NCBI GenBank assembly: GCA_020846775.1
Contig: JADLDG010000086.1
Span: 1-55,375, forward strand
Length of the DNA stretch: 55,375 bases
Source of the DNA: Nitrospirota bacterium
Lineage (GTDB): Bacteria; Nitrospirota; 9FT-COMBO-42-15; HDB-SIOI813
Direction of reading: 5' to 3'
Below, one piece after another: positions 8,899 through 19,093 of the stretch (positions within the stretch are counted from its first letter, which is position 1; each line of letters starts with the position of its first letter). The position numbers were made by a program, and so were the translations under genes. A model generated the notes under the pieces. That model saw nothing but the letters and a program-made list of their open reading frames with translations. It was not told the origin of the DNA and searched no databases.

Positions 8899-9804
8899 TC
8901 ATTCCTTGTTGTTCCTGTTGTTTTTCCTGAGCGGGAGACCGAGTGCCTTGATCTCCTGTTCTATCACCTTTACCCTGTCGTTCATCCCGAGTTCTCTGTA
9001 AATATCCAGAAGCCTCTCAAGGACAACCATGTGGTCGGATTTTGTAATAACCATCTTCTTTGCCTTAAGAAAATAGCGTTCAGCAGACTCCTTGTCTCCA
9101 AGGCTTAACATTGCATCACCTGCATTTATAATGACCCACATATCATTAGGAAATCGCATTATATTTTCTTCAATCTGCATAAGGGCTTCTTCTCTTCTGC
9201 CTGCGTCTGCCAGTATGCAAGCAGTGTCTCTCAGAAAATTCTGTGGCTGACCGGAAAGCGCTGAAAACCATCTCCCGATGTTAACGGCCTGATCTGTAAG
9301 TCCATGCCTGGAAAGTTCATGCGGAATGCTGAGAAGGAATCCATCGAAGTCACTGTGTGCATACCACGTCATGTCATTGTAGAGATCAACATTGGGACTC
9401 CCGTCTTCATTCAGCAGCCTATGATAGAAATCCCTAACCCGATCATAGATATTTACCATAAAATATTGCTCATGCGTCTCAGGACTTTCCTCATAAGTAT
9501 TAAAAATGTCATCAATAAATTCTGCCAATATCTCAGGCGTCCGCTTATCATTACCCAGGTGCCTTCTCCAGAGTTCGAAGATAGCGCTGTAAAGAAAGGT
9601 GTCTTCCTCAGCAGTCCAGGTTCCGAACATATAGGCCCAGTTGCCTGCAAGCATTTCAGGCGATCCAGCCTTCATCGCCTCAGCCTTGAAATCATCTATG
9701 GTAATCTCCAGCCCCTCATCACTCAACCTCTCCAGTATTTCTTCATCAGTAAGGTCTCTTGGATCAGGCGTAAAACCCTCATCACCTGTCATGCCATGGC
9801 GCAT
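8899..9804 (-). CDS. Tetratricopeptide-repeat protein of unknown function
   Basis: This is a 301-residue soluble protein without signal peptide or membrane segments. The acidic N-terminal half contains LTDEEILERLSDEGLEI and a Trp-rich helical region (NWAYMFGTW, FLYSAIFELWRRH). The C-terminal half (about 190-285) holds TPR-like helix pairs with typical A/G/Y spacing: ADAGRREEALMQIEENI, then INAGDAMLSLGDKESAERYF, then LERLLDIYRELGMNDRV. TPRs mediate protein contacts, so it is probably an adaptor or part of an assembly. The N-terminal part is not a family I recognise. The ATG at 9804 is the annotated start; an ATG four codons later is equally possible. The 224 bases between it and tadA show no clear element. 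Confidence 0.75.
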   Translation of the reverse strand: MRHGMTGDEGFTPDPRDLTDEEILERLSDEGLEITIDDFKAEAMKAGSPEMLAGNWAYMFGTWTAEEDTFLYSAIFELWRRHLGNDKRTPEILAEFIDDIFNTYEESPETHEQYFMVNIYDRVRDFYHRLLNEDGSPNVDLYNDMTWYAHSDFDGFLLSIPHELSRHGLTDQAVNIGRWFSALSGQPQNFLRDTACILADAGRREEALMQIEENIMRFPNDMWVIINAGDAMLSLGDKESAERYFLKAKKMVITKSDHMVVLERLLDIYRELGMNDRVKVIEQEIKALGLPLRKNNRNNKE

Positions 9805-10004
9805 AATGCAGATGCTCCTTCCATTGATTCAGCTTATTTAATTGAGCAATAAGCAGTATGAATTGTCAAGAATTATTTGGAGTTTCTTGACACTGACAAA
9901 GATTTCCTCTAATCTCAAACTCATGCTGGCAAACAGAGCGGTCACCAGGGACGTTTAACATTTTGTACGTCACCCAATATATCTGGGGTAGGTCTGGATT
10001 TTAG

Positions 10005-10511
<507 letters not shown>

Positions 10512-10567
10512 AGTTGAAATAAATTGATTCTTTGCTATAATACATCACTTTGCCGGGTTTCTCTTAT

Positions 10568-11038
10568 ATGCCCACTATGACAGAAGACGCTAATTACGCA
10601 AAGACGGAGACGTCAGATGCGCACGAATATCATAAGGCAGGCATTTTTAACAGGTTTGTTGCCAGGGTCATTGATCTGATAATAGCTGCTGCCTTTTCAA
10701 TGCTGCTATATCCTGTAGGCTTTTTCGCGGGACTTACATATATCCTGATAGCAGATGGTTTTTTTGATGGAAAAAGCCTCGGCAAGAAACTCATTAATCT
10801 GAGGACCATAAAGAGTGATGGGGAACTGTGCTCGTATAAAGAGTCTGTTCTCAGAAATATTACAATTGCAGGGGGGTATCTCTTCTTTTTTATTCCGTAC
10901 GTGGGGTGGTTGTTCACTCTCGCAATAGTTGGGGTCGAAACGTTGATTATTATTGGTAATGAAAAGGGTTTAAGAATTGGTGACGAACTTGCAAAGACAA
11001 TCGTAATAGAAAATGGAGGGGTAAAAATTGTTAAGTAG
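10568..11038 (+). CDS. RDD family membrane protein
   Basis: A protein of about 156 residues with the RDD signature ([17 protein letters not shown]) followed by hydrophobic segments and the typical [13 protein letters not shown] loop, then two more membrane helices ([21 protein letters not shown]). RDD proteins are small integral membrane proteins, some of which act as Na+(Li+,K+)/H+ antiporters; this one cannot be assigned a substrate. The frame opens at a TTG (10550), but the ATG codons at 10568 and 10577 are more plausible, and neither has a strong ribosome site. The 3' end overlaps mreB by 11 bases, suggesting co-transcription with the cell-shape genes. Confidence 0.82.
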   Translation: MPTMTEDANYAKTETSDAHEYHKAGIFNRFVARVIDLIIAAAFSMLLYPVGFFAGLTYILIADGFFDGKSLGKKLINLRTIKSDGELCSYKESVLRNITIAGGYLFFFIPYVGWLFTLAIVGVETLIIIGNEKGLRIGDELAKTIVIENGGVKIVK

Positions 11039-12056
11039 TATATTAGGGTGGTTTTCAACGGATTTGGCAATAGACCTCGGTACGGCCAGTACCCTTGTCT
11101 ATGTGAAGGGTAAGGGGATTGTTTGTAACGAACCCTCGGTAGTTGCCATAGAAAAGAAATCAGGGAAGGTTCTTGCAGTAGGCGCAGAGGCAAAAAGAAT
11201 GCTGGGAAGGACTCCCGGAAATATTGTCGCAATAAGGCCGATAAAGGATGGAGTAATTGCCGACTTTGACGTTACTGAAAAGATGCTGAGTCATTTTATA
11301 ACAAAGGCACACAACAGAAAGGCATTCGTAAGCCCGCGCGTAATTATAGGCATCCCTGCAAAGATTACCCAGGTTGAACAAAGGGCAGTCCGGGACTCTG
11401 CAGAGTTGGCAGGGGCCAGGGAGGTCTACCTCATTGAACAGCCAATAGCCGCGGCCATAGGCGCAGGTCTGCCTATAACAGAACCATCAGGTAATATGGT
11501 AGTAGACATAGGCGGGGGGACTACTGATATAGCTGTCATATCACTTGCCGGTATAGTTTACAGCGACTCGGTCAGGGTAGCCGGAGACAAGATGGACGAG
11601 GCGATCCTCTCCTACATTAAGCGTAAATATAATCTCCTGTTGGGCGAACATATGGCAGAGATGATAAAAATGGAGTTAGGTTCAGCCTATAAGATGGAAG
11701 AAAAACGTTCCATGCTGATGAAGGGACGGGACCTCATATCAGGAATACCCAAGACCCTGGAGGTCAACAGTGATGAGATAAGGGAGGCGCTTGAAGAACC
11801 GGTTAGCGCCATAGTTGACGCTGTTAAGGTTGCCCTTGAAAATACCCCTCCTGAACTTGCAGCTGATATAATAGACCGCGGGATTGTTCTGGCTGGAGGG
11901 GGTTCAATGCTGCGGGGACTGGATCTGAGGCTGAGGGAAGAAGTAAATCTTCCCATAATAACTGTGGAGGACCCTTTAACGGCTGTTGTCATGGGGACAG
12001 GAAAGGTACTGGATGAACTTGACCTTCTGAAGAAGGTCTCTGTGCTTACCCAGTAA
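11028..12056 (+). CDS. mreB: Rod shape-determining protein MreB
   Basis: This 342-residue actin-like ATPase has phosphate-1 motif [15 protein letters not shown] near the N-terminus, phosphate-2 motif [15 protein letters not shown], and the adenosine motif [15 protein letters not shown]. The amphipathic N-terminal start ([18 protein letters not shown]) suits membrane attachment. MreB filaments guide lateral cell-wall synthesis, so the organism is probably rod-shaped or curved. The start is a TTG at 11028: GGAGGGG lies 6-7 bases upstream and no ATG fits. It is the first gene of mreB-mreC-mreD-mrdA-rodA. Confidence 0.96.
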   Translation: MLSSILGWFSTDLAIDLGTASTLVYVKGKGIVCNEPSVVAIEKKSGKVLAVGAEAKRMLGRTPGNIVAIRPIKDGVIADFDVTEKMLSHFITKAHNRKAFVSPRVIIGIPAKITQVEQRAVRDSAELAGAREVYLIEQPIAAAIGAGLPITEPSGNMVVDIGGGTTDIAVISLAGIVYSDSVRVAGDKMDEAILSYIKRKYNLLLGEHMAEMIKMELGSAYKMEEKRSMLMKGRDLISGIPKTLEVNSDEIREALEEPVSAIVDAVKVALENTPPELAADIIDRGIVLAGGGSMLRGLDLRLREEVNLPIITVEDPLTAVVMGTGKVLDELDLLKKVSVLTQ

Positions 12057-12075
12057 TACAGCAGGCAGGGTATGC

Positions 12076-12936
12076 ATGTTCAGGTTTCTGACTTTTAACA
12101 GAAAGATCTTAATTGCCTTTATCCTCCTTATAGGAATCTTTGTATTACTCTCTCCTGAGATTAAACAGAGTCCGAGATACAATCTCCTTGAAAGACCTTT
12201 TTTAAATATTACAGGTTTTGTTCAGTCAGGTCTCGCCGCCATCTCTAACGGAATTTCATCAACATGGTTTGGATATATATATCTGATAAATGTTCAGAAG
12301 GAAAATGAAATGCTTGTTGAAGAAGTGAGAAAACTTCACTCTGAAGCCGTATTCCTTAAGGAAAAGGCATCAACAGGCGACAGGCTGACGGAACTGCTGA
12401 AACTTGGTGATTCATCTGCTGTTAAACAAGCTGTTGCCGTCATCATTGCAAAAGATCCCGCAAACTGGTATGAGGCATTAGTTATAAACAAAGGTGAAAA
12501 GGAAGGGATAAAGCCGGGTATGGGTGTAATTACAGCAGGAGGGGTTATCGGCAGGGTGGTCAAGACATCGCCTGATTATTCGAGGGTACTCCTGATATCT
12601 GACAGGAACAGCGCCGTTGCCGGACTTATACAACGCACTGGTTATGAGGGTATTGTGGCGGGACAACAGGGTAGTACCCTCCGGCTTAACTATATTTTAG
12701 CAGATGAGGATGTTAAAAATGGCGACATTATCATTACATCAGGCACTGACGGTGTCTTTCCGCGGGGGATTATGGTCGGCAGGGTCAATAGTGTAGTAAA
12801 AACTCAGAACCGGTTATTCCAGTCAGTGACGCTGATACCCGAGGCAAATATTTCCAGGGAAAGAGAGGTTTTGGTAATAAAATCTCCTATGTCATATGAT
12901 GGTTACAGACTTCTTGAGGGGGAAAAAGAGGAGTGA
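12076..12936 (+). CDS. mreC: Rod shape-determining protein MreC
   Basis: This 286-residue bitopic protein has an N-terminal transmembrane helix (about residues 8-26), a coiled coil (NVQKENEMLVEEVRKLHSE, about 75-110), and the periplasmic beta-barrel domain (INKGEKEGIKPGMGVIT, GGVIGRVVKTSPDYSRVLLISD). MreC links MreB filaments inside the cell to PBP2/RodA outside. Length and order match the family. It starts 19 bases after mreB and overlaps mreD by four bases (GTGA). Confidence 0.93.
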   Translation: MFRFLTFNRKILIAFILLIGIFVLLSPEIKQSPRYNLLERPFLNITGFVQSGLAAISNGISSTWFGYIYLINVQKENEMLVEEVRKLHSEAVFLKEKASTGDRLTELLKLGDSSAVKQAVAVIIAKDPANWYEALVINKGEKEGIKPGMGVITAGGVIGRVVKTSPDYSRVLLISDRNSAVAGLIQRTGYEGIVAGQQGSTLRLNYILADEDVKNGDIIITSGTDGVFPRGIMVGRVNSVVKTQNRLFQSVTLIPEANISREREVLVIKSPMSYDGYRLLEGEKEE

Positions 12937-13427
12937 GGACAATCCTGTGGTCGTTGTTCCTGATACTAATTGCAGCGTTTCAGGGCAGTGTATCGAATCC
13001 TATAGAGGCAGGCGGTATTCGGCCTGACTTTATACTGATAACCGTATATTTCCTGGGAATGTTCCGCGGAGAGGCAAGGGGTGGACTTGTAGGTGCCCTG
13101 CTCGGATTCTTCCTCGACGTCACATCTGCGGGACCTGTCTACAGTAATATCTTTTCGAAATCTTTTATAGGTTATCTCTCCGGTGTTATAGGACGCTGGG
13201 TTCATAACCCGGGTTATCTCCTGCATATGACCCTTATATTTTTAGTTTCTTTAATCCAGGGACTGATCATCTTCCTTATATTCTTATTCCTCGGAACCGA
13301 ACGGTTTCCCGGGGACATTTTGTATATAGCCATTCCTCAGGCTTTTCTTGACGGTCTCCTTGGCGGGATCATATATTCACTAATATCACTGGTGAGCAAA
13401 AAAACATTTCATATCGTTAAATTATAA
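12933..13427 (+). CDS. mreD: Rod shape-determining protein MreD
   Basis: This 164-residue protein has five to six transmembrane helices and almost no soluble part. Conserved features are RPDFILITVYFLGMFRGEARG and GALLGFFLDVTSAGP. MreD is the integral-membrane partner of MreC in the elongasome. It starts at a GTG overlapping the mreC stop, with AGAGG upstream. It ends two bases before mrdA, so translation of the three genes is probably coupled. Confidence 0.9.
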   Translation: MRTILWSLFLILIAAFQGSVSNPIEAGGIRPDFILITVYFLGMFRGEARGGLVGALLGFFLDVTSAGPVYSNIFSKSFIGYLSGVIGRWVHNPGYLLHMTLIFLVSLIQGLIIFLIFLFLGTERFPGDILYIAIPQAFLDGLLGGIIYSLISLVSKKTFHIVKL

Positions 13428-13429
13428 TA

Positions 13430-15328
13430 ATGGAACAGCAGGATAAAAACAGGGGGCTTCGGAAACGCATTGGACACCTCAGGATTTTTTTTATTATTCT
13501 CCTTGCGATTATCCTGTTCAAGGCGTGGCATATGCAGATAATGCAGGGGAAGTATTACAGGAAGCTTGCTGAAAACAACAGGGTCAGGAGTGTCGTAGTT
13601 CCCCCGTTACGCGGGATAATCTATGACCGTAACAGGGAGGTCATGGCAAAAAATGTGGCATCTTTTGACCTTGGTCTTGTTCGCGCTGATATTGAAGACC
13701 TGGAGATGACCTTGAGAATCATTTCTCCAATCACAGGGCTTTCTCCTGAAGAAATGAAAGACATTATAATAGAGAATAAAAACCCTGACCCATTCTCACC
13801 GTTGATTATCAAATATGATATCTCGATGAGAGATGTTGCCCTTATAGAATCCCGCAAATGGCTGCTGCCGGGAGTTCAGGTAGTGGTGGAAGGAAGACGC
13901 GAATATCCTCACATGGAAAGTGCAGCACACCTGCTTGGATATGTCGGCGAGATCAGTAAGTCACAGTTAAAAGACCCAGAATATGCCGCAGAGATCCCCG
14001 GCAGGATTATAGGACAGTATGGAATAGAAAAGGTCTACGATAATCTATTACGGGGAAGTTTGGGAAGGAAGTATATAGAAGTAGATGCAGCCGGACGTGA
14101 GCGCCGGGAACTCGATACTATAGAACCGGTATCAGGTGATAATATCATTCTGTCTGTAGACATGAGATTGCAGAGGATGGCTGAAGACGCCCTGGGGGAA
14201 AGAAGGGGTGCGGTTGTAGTTATGAAATCCGATACCGGAGAGATACTGGCGCTTGTCAGCAGCCCTGCTTTTGATCCAAATCTGCTGTCAAAAAGGCTGA
14301 CGCATAAGGTTTGGCAGCAGATTGTGAATGACCCTGAATTTCCCATGAACAACAGGGCAACTCAGGGGACGTATCCCCCAGGCTCTGTATTTAAGGTAGT
14401 GATGTCAGCAGGAGGTCTCGAAGAGGGATTAATTGATGATAAGGCAAGGATCTCATGCAGCGGAGGGATGCGCTTCGGAAACAGGGTTTTCAGAGACTGG
14501 AAGCCCGAGGGGCACGGCTCTGTTGACCTTAAAAAAGCCATAGTCGAATCATGTGATGTATATTTCTATCAGCTCGGTAATCGGATGGGGGTGGACACTA
14601 TAGAGAAATACGCATCTCTCTTTGGCCTGGGAACTATTACAGGCATTGATCTGCCGTCAGAAAAGAAGGGGCTGGTGCCCTCAACACAATGGAAACTGGC
14701 AGCAAAAAAGGAGCGCTGGTATCCGGGTGAGACATTATCTGTAGCAATTGGTCAGGGGTACATGTCAGTTACGCCTCTGCAGCAGGCAGTCATGTTAAAT
14801 ACTGTGGCCAATTCAGGTGTCGTAGTGAGGCCGAGAATACTGAAAGGGATAATGCCTGAACAATCTGTCAGTCAGGCAGTAAGTAAGGATGGCAGTCAAA
14901 CCGGGGCTTACAGTCTTGCGGGGACAGAGTTTAATTCTGTCCCCAATGCAGGGAGCGACATTCCCACCAACCGTGTCTACGAGTTCCCTCCTGTTGAAAT
15001 AAGAAACACAGGCATCAATGAACACACATTGATGCTGATCAAGGAGGCGCTGAAAGGTGTCGTTAACAATGCCGGAGGGACTGGCGGGGCCGCAAGGAGC
15101 AATCTTGTCGAGATCGCCGGAAAAACGGGAACTGCGCAGGCTGTAGGAAGAAAGTCCAAGGCAGGCCCGGGCAGCTTCAATGATCACGCCTGGTTTGCAG
15201 CATTCGCACCTGCAGATAAACCTGAAATAACAGTTGCGGTGCTTGTTGAGCATGGTGGTCATGGTGGAACTGCTGCAGCTCCTGTTGCAAAGAAGATTAT
15301 TGAGGAATATATAAAAAATGCTGAATAA
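13430..15328 (+). CDS. mrdA: Penicillin-binding protein 2 (elongasome transpeptidase)
   Basis: A 632-residue class B PBP with a short cytoplasmic start, one membrane helix (about residues 18-36) and the pedestal/dimerisation domain (PPLRGIIYDRN, EGRREYPHMESAAHLLGYVG). The transpeptidase domain follows, with the active-site motif GSVFK (Ser319, Lys322), S-x-D motif ESCDVYFYQLG and KTGTAQ (about 565-570). It cross-links peptidoglycan with RodA during elongation. The family is usually about 600-650 residues. Between about residues 478 and 520 there is a low-complexity insert (SVSQAVSKDGSQTG and onward) containing a palindromic repeat at 14919-14943. It sits in a surface loop before the KTG motif, so activity is probably kept. 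It overlaps rodA by 11 bases. Confidence 0.95.
   Translation: MEQQDKNRGLRKRIGHLRIFFIILLAIILFKAWHMQIMQGKYYRKLAENNRVRSVVVPPLRGIIYDRNREVMAKNVASFDLGLVRADIEDLEMTLRIISPITGLSPEEMKDIIIENKNPDPFSPLIIKYDISMRDVALIESRKWLLPGVQVVVEGRREYPHMESAAHLLGYVGEISKSQLKDPEYAAEIPGRIIGQYGIEKVYDNLLRGSLGRKYIEVDAAGRERRELDTIEPVSGDNIILSVDMRLQRMAEDALGERRGAVVVMKSDTGEILALVSSPAFDPNLLSKRLTHKVWQQIVNDPEFPMNNRATQGTYPPGSVFKVVMSAGGLEEGLIDDKARISCSGGMRFGNRVFRDWKPEGHGSVDLKKAIVESCDVYFYQLGNRMGVDTIEKYASLFGLGTITGIDLPSEKKGLVPSTQWKLAAKKERWYPGETLSVAIGQGYMSVTPLQQAVMLNTVANSGVVVRPRILKGIMPEQSVSQAVSKDGSQTGAYSLAGTEFNSVPNAGSDIPTNRVYEFPPVEIRNTGINEHTLMLIKEALKGVVNNAGGTGGAARSNLVEIAGKTGTAQAVGRKSKAGPGSFNDHAWFAAFAPADKPEITVAVLVEHGGHGGTAAAPVAKKIIEEYIKNAE
14919..14943. 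repeat. GGGGACAGA...TCTGTCCCC palindromic repeat inside mrdA
   Basis: A 25-base imperfect palindrome (9-bp arms GGGGACAGA/TCTGTCCCC) lies in frame within mrdA and is translated as part of AGTEFNSVPNAG. A related copy is at 53108-53133. It looks like a dispersed REP-type element that has entered a coding region. Confidence 0.6.
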
Positions 15329-16433
15329 AAGCACAATAACCCTGTTCGACTGGAAGGCATTTATCATAGTTGTCCTGATAATGCTTATTGGTCTATCAAC
15401 CATATTCAGTGCAACATACACCAGTACCCCTGAGAATGTTGCCCCTCTGTACATAAAGCAGGTAGGCTGGATTATCATAGGCATATTCTTTATGTTAGTC
15501 GGAAACTACATTGATTATCAGGCTATTGCGAGGTACGCGTATTATCTTTATGCATTATCCTTCATATTATTGCTGGTTGTCCTGGTGGCCGGGAGAAGCG
15601 GATTTGGGGCTCAACGGTGGATTGCCATAGGAGGATTCTCATTTCAGCCGTCAGAACTCGCAAAGCTGGCGACTGCATTCGCCATTACAAGATATTTCGC
15701 AGACTATCCGGCCCGACATGGTTACAATGTTAAGGAACTGCTGATCCCGGGAGTTCTTATAGCAATCCCGGTACTCCTCGTATTAAAGCAGCCTGATCTC
15801 GGGACAGGAATGGTCATAACATTTGTCTCTGTTGTCTTAATCTTCCTTGTAAGGATCCGCTCTCGTGTCTTTGGCATCATGACCCTGCTGATTTTAATGA
15901 CCTCCCCATTCATATGGCATATATTCTGGGATAACCTGAAGGAGTACCAGAAGACGAGGCTTCTGGTATTCATAAATCCGTCAGCGGACCCTACAGGAAC
16001 AGGATATCACATTATTCAGTCAAAGATAGCCATCGGGTCCGGGGGGTTTTCCGGAAAAGGTATTTTTCAGAGCACACAGAGTCAGTTGAACTTTCTCCCT
16101 GCAAGACACACTGATTTTATATTCTCTGTATTTGCAGAAGAATGGGGTTTTGCAGGCATAGTTGTCCTCCTGCTATTATATCTATCTCTGATTACATGGG
16201 GTGTGGATGTTGCCATAAAGGCAAAGGACAGACTCGGCATGTTAATGGCATGCAGTGTAGTAACGATTTTTACTTTTTATTGTGTAATTAACATCGGGAT
16301 GACCCTCGGGGTCTTTCCTGTTGTAGGAATACCACTTCCCCTCATGAGTTATGGCGGCACATCCATGATTACCACCTTGTTTTCTATTGGCATATTGTTT
16401 AATATAAGAAAGAAACGGTTTTTGTTCCACTGA
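15318..16433 (+). CDS. rodA: Rod shape-determining peptidoglycan glycosyltransferase RodA
   Basis: A 371-residue SEDS-family polytopic membrane protein with about ten helices. Conserved segments are FSATYTS near helix 1, RSGFGAQRWIAIGGFSFQPSELAK, LKQPDLGTGMV, NPSADPTGTGYHIIQSKIAIGSGG, and the catalytic-region ARHTDFIFSVFAEEWGF, which contains the Asp of the SEDS active site. The C-terminal GIPLPLMSYGGTSM is also typical. RodA polymerises lipid II into glycan strands and pairs with PBP2, encoded immediately upstream with an 11-base overlap. It ends the five-gene mre operon; the next gene starts 20 bases downstream. Confidence 0.95.
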   Translation: MLNKSTITLFDWKAFIIVVLIMLIGLSTIFSATYTSTPENVAPLYIKQVGWIIIGIFFMLVGNYIDYQAIARYAYYLYALSFILLLVVLVAGRSGFGAQRWIAIGGFSFQPSELAKLATAFAITRYFADYPARHGYNVKELLIPGVLIAIPVLLVLKQPDLGTGMVITFVSVVLIFLVRIRSRVFGIMTLLILMTSPFIWHIFWDNLKEYQKTRLLVFINPSADPTGTGYHIIQSKIAIGSGGFSGKGIFQSTQSQLNFLPARHTDFIFSVFAEEWGFAGIVVLLLLYLSLITWGVDVAIKAKDRLGMLMACSVVTIFTFYCVINIGMTLGVFPVVGIPLPLMSYGGTSMITTLFSIGILFNIRKKRFLFH

Positions 16434-16453
16434 TCATTGACCCCGTATTTACT

Positions 16454-19093
16454 ATGTACACTGACATCCTGTTATCCGTCTCCAGGCCTTCACGCTACAT
16501 TGGCCATGAGATCAATACCCTTAAGAAAGATCCGGCATCGGTTCGAACAAGGGTTGCTTTAATATTCCCTGATACATATGAGATAGGTATGTCCCACCTC
16601 GGGATCAAGATATTGTATCAGGTTATTAATAATATGGGCCATATTGTTGCGGAAAGGGCATTTGTCCCCTGGACAGATATGGAAGAGGCACTTATATCGA
16701 AAGGACTTCCAGTTCTGTCAGTCGAATCATCTACTCCTCTTGCAGGGTTTGACATCCTTGGATTCACGCTCCCATATGAACTTTGCTATACAAACATTCT
16801 TACTATGCTGTCTCTTTCAGGCATCCCCCTTTACTCATCGGAACGTGATTCCTCGTTTCCCCTCATAATAGGCGGAGGAAGCGCCGTATTTAACCCAGAA
16901 CCGGTGGCAGATTTTTTTGACCTTTTTTTCCTTGGCGACGGTGAAGAGGGGATAAGGGACATAATCAAAATATACGATAAATGGAAAGCGGGCGGAAGTT
17001 CCAGAAAATCCCTGCTTAAAGACCTGTCGAAGATTGAAGGTGTGTATGTCCCATCCCTGTACCATCCGGAATATAACGATGACCTGACTATCAGCGCCAT
17101 AGTGCCGACAGAAGGCGCTCCCGATTCCGTCAGAAGGCGAGTGCTGGAGGATCTGAATGAGGCTCCTTTTCCTACAGCCCCTGTAGTTCCTTACATGCAG
17201 GCAGTACATGACCGTCTCACAATAGAGATTGCCAGGGGGTGTACACATGGATGCAGGTTCTGTCAGGCTGGAATAACCTACAGGCCGGTTCGGGAGAGAC
17301 GTCCTGAAAAGATACTAAGCATTATAGAGGATTCCCTCAGGAACACCGGATATGAAGAGGTTTCATTATCTTCCCTTAGCACAGGTGATTATGCCTGTCT
17401 CAGCAGTACACTTACTTCTCTTGTAAATACTTACGGTGATAAACATGTATCTTTTTCACTTCCATCCCTTCGCGTTGGTACATTGACGCCTGCAATAATA
17501 GAGCAGATAACCAAAACAAAAAACGCAGGTTTCACTATTGCGCCTGAAGCAGGGACAGAGCGGCTCAGGAAGGTAATCAATAAGGAGATGGATGAAGGTA
17601 TTCTTGAGACAACTGTAAGAGATGTCTTCAGCAGGGGGGTAAAATCAATCAAGATGTATTTTATGGTTGGTCTCCCCACTGAAACTGATGAAGACCTTCA
17701 GGGTATAATCACCCTTGCTCAAAAGGTAAAAGACATAGGTAAACGATTTAGTAAAGGGGCAAAAGAAATTACTGTAAGTATATCTGCGTTTGTGCCTAAG
17801 GCCCACACACCCTTTCAATGGTACGGCCATATATCGCCTGATGAGCTTATGAGAAGGCTTAATTATCTTCGTGATGGCCTTAAGAAGGTCAGGATAAATT
17901 TAAAGTGGCACAAACCTGATATGAGTTATCTTGAATCAGTATTTTCAAGGGGGGACAGAAGGCTTGGGAAGGCTATAGAGACTGCATGGAGGTCCGGATG
18001 CAGGTTTGACAGCTGGACAGAAAAGCTCGACATGGATAAGTGGGAAGATGCCTTTAAGGTATGCGGTATTGAACCTGACTGGTATTCTTCAAGACACATT
18101 CAACTTGATGAAGTTCTCCCCTGGGAGCATTTGCATACAGGCGTTGAAAAGGAGTTTCTGATAAAGGAATACGAACGGGCGGAATCATGCCGCACGATCC
18201 CTGACTGCAGATACGGTCTTTGTCCGAATTGCGGCCTGTGTGATATGGAGGCTGTAAAAGGGAAGAAGGCAGAGGGGATCAGGCCGATAGCATACAGACA
18301 TGATGAAAAAATCCCCCTTAATCCCCCTTTTCTAAAGGGGGGATTTGAGTCAGGCACCAGGATGACTGGCGTCAGGATAAAGATGCGCATTAAATATACC
18401 AAGTCAGGAGATCTCAGAATGCTCTCTCAGCTTGAGGTAATGACCACATTTGAAAGGGCGTTCAGAAGGGCATCTGTTCCAATACTGTTTTCAGAAGGAT
18501 TTCATCCGCACCCGAAAATATCCTTCGGTCCGGCCCTTCCTGTTGGCGTTGAAAGTATCTGTGAGTATATGGATGTCGAACTGCCGGTCCCGGTTGCTTC
18601 ATATGAGATTAAATCCAGGTCCAATAAACATTTGCCCGATGGTTTGAAGATCATCAATGTGAAGGAAATCCCGGTTAATACGCCATCACTAAATGCATTC
18701 ATAACTCATTTTGCTTATGAGATCAGCCTTGATAGAAATATGCTAAGTCTGCCGGACTGTCAACCTGAATTTAGCTTGTCAGACGTCACGGAACTTAAAG
18801 TAGAAAGAGTCACGGAAAAAGATGGAAGAAAGATAACGAAGATAATTAATACCAGGCCTTTTATTGATGAAATACACTGGCTTACTATAGACACAATATT
18901 TCTGAAGTTAAGATCAATTGACAGGGAATGCTGCCGGCCGTCTGATGTGTTAAAGGCATTATTCAATATCTCCCATTTAAACCCGGGTGTCATGATAAGA
19001 CGTGTTGGTCTGTATGGAAAGACAGGCGGTCTACAGGTATCACCGGATGGACATAAAATTGAAACGGAGAATCTATGCCTACTGAAATCATAA
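16454..19093 (+). CDS. Fused radical SAM protein (TIGR03960 type) and DUF2344 domain
   Basis: An 879-residue two-part protein. The first part (about 1-610) has an N-terminal domain resembling B12-binding radical SAM proteins (ALIFPDTYEIGMSHLGIKILY) and a radical SAM core with cluster cysteines Cys263, Cys267 and Cys270 (GCTHGCRFCQ). A Cys-rich end (CRYGLCPNCGLCD) follows. The second part (about 640-875) is the DUF2344/TIGR03936 domain (RIKYTKSGDLRMLSQLEV, FSEGFHPHPKISFGPALPVG). Both are often neighbours of rng and ribosomal L21/L27 genes, and an RNA or tRNA modification role is plausible but unproven. The linker (about 618-631) is encoded by a palindromic repeat and reads IPLNPPFLKGGF. It overlaps rng by 19 bases. 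Confidence 0.88.
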   Translation: MYTDILLSVSRPSRYIGHEINTLKKDPASVRTRVALIFPDTYEIGMSHLGIKILYQVINNMGHIVAERAFVPWTDMEEALISKGLPVLSVESSTPLAGFDILGFTLPYELCYTNILTMLSLSGIPLYSSERDSSFPLIIGGGSAVFNPEPVADFFDLFFLGDGEEGIRDIIKIYDKWKAGGSSRKSLLKDLSKIEGVYVPSLYHPEYNDDLTISAIVPTEGAPDSVRRRVLEDLNEAPFPTAPVVPYMQAVHDRLTIEIARGCTHGCRFCQAGITYRPVRERRPEKILSIIEDSLRNTGYEEVSLSSLSTGDYACLSSTLTSLVNTYGDKHVSFSLPSLRVGTLTPAIIEQITKTKNAGFTIAPEAGTERLRKVINKEMDEGILETTVRDVFSRGVKSIKMYFMVGLPTETDEDLQGIITLAQKVKDIGKRFSKGAKEITVSISAFVPKAHTPFQWYGHISPDELMRRLNYLRDGLKKVRINLKWHKPDMSYLESVFSRGDRRLGKAIETAWRSGCRFDSWTEKLDMDKWEDAFKVCGIEPDWYSSRHIQLDEVLPWEHLHTGVEKEFLIKEYERAESCRTIPDCRYGLCPNCGLCDMEAVKGKKAEGIRPIAYRHDEKIPLNPPFLKGGFESGTRMTGVRIKMRIKYTKSGDLRMLSQLEVMTTFERAFRRASVPILFSEGFHPHPKISFGPALPVGVESICEYMDVELPVPVASYEIKSRSNKHLPDGLKIINVKEIPVNTPSLNAFITHFAYEISLDRNMLSLPDCQPEFSLSDVTELKVERVTEKDGRKITKIINTRPFIDEIHWLTIDTIFLKLRSIDRECCRPSDVLKALFNISHLNPGVMIRRVGLYGKTGGLQVSPDGHKIETENLCLLKS
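18308..18346. repeat. CCCCCTTT/AAAGGGGG palindromic repeat inside the radical SAM fusion gene
   Basis: A 39-base copy of the repeat (AAATCCCCC then TTAATCCCCCTTT, loop TCT, AAAGGGGGGATTT) lies in frame between two domains and is translated as IPLNPPFLKGGF. Intergenic copies are at 7283 and 29066. Confidence 0.8.

Noticed and set aside
10630-11232. 200-residue minus-strand frame over the RDD and mreB genes
   Set aside because: It is antisense to two well-supported genes and its composition is that of a reversed membrane protein.
14813-15484. 223-residue minus-strand frame across mrdA/rodA
   Set aside because: Both plus-strand genes are intact with diagnostic motifs over this stretch; the reverse frame has no family features.
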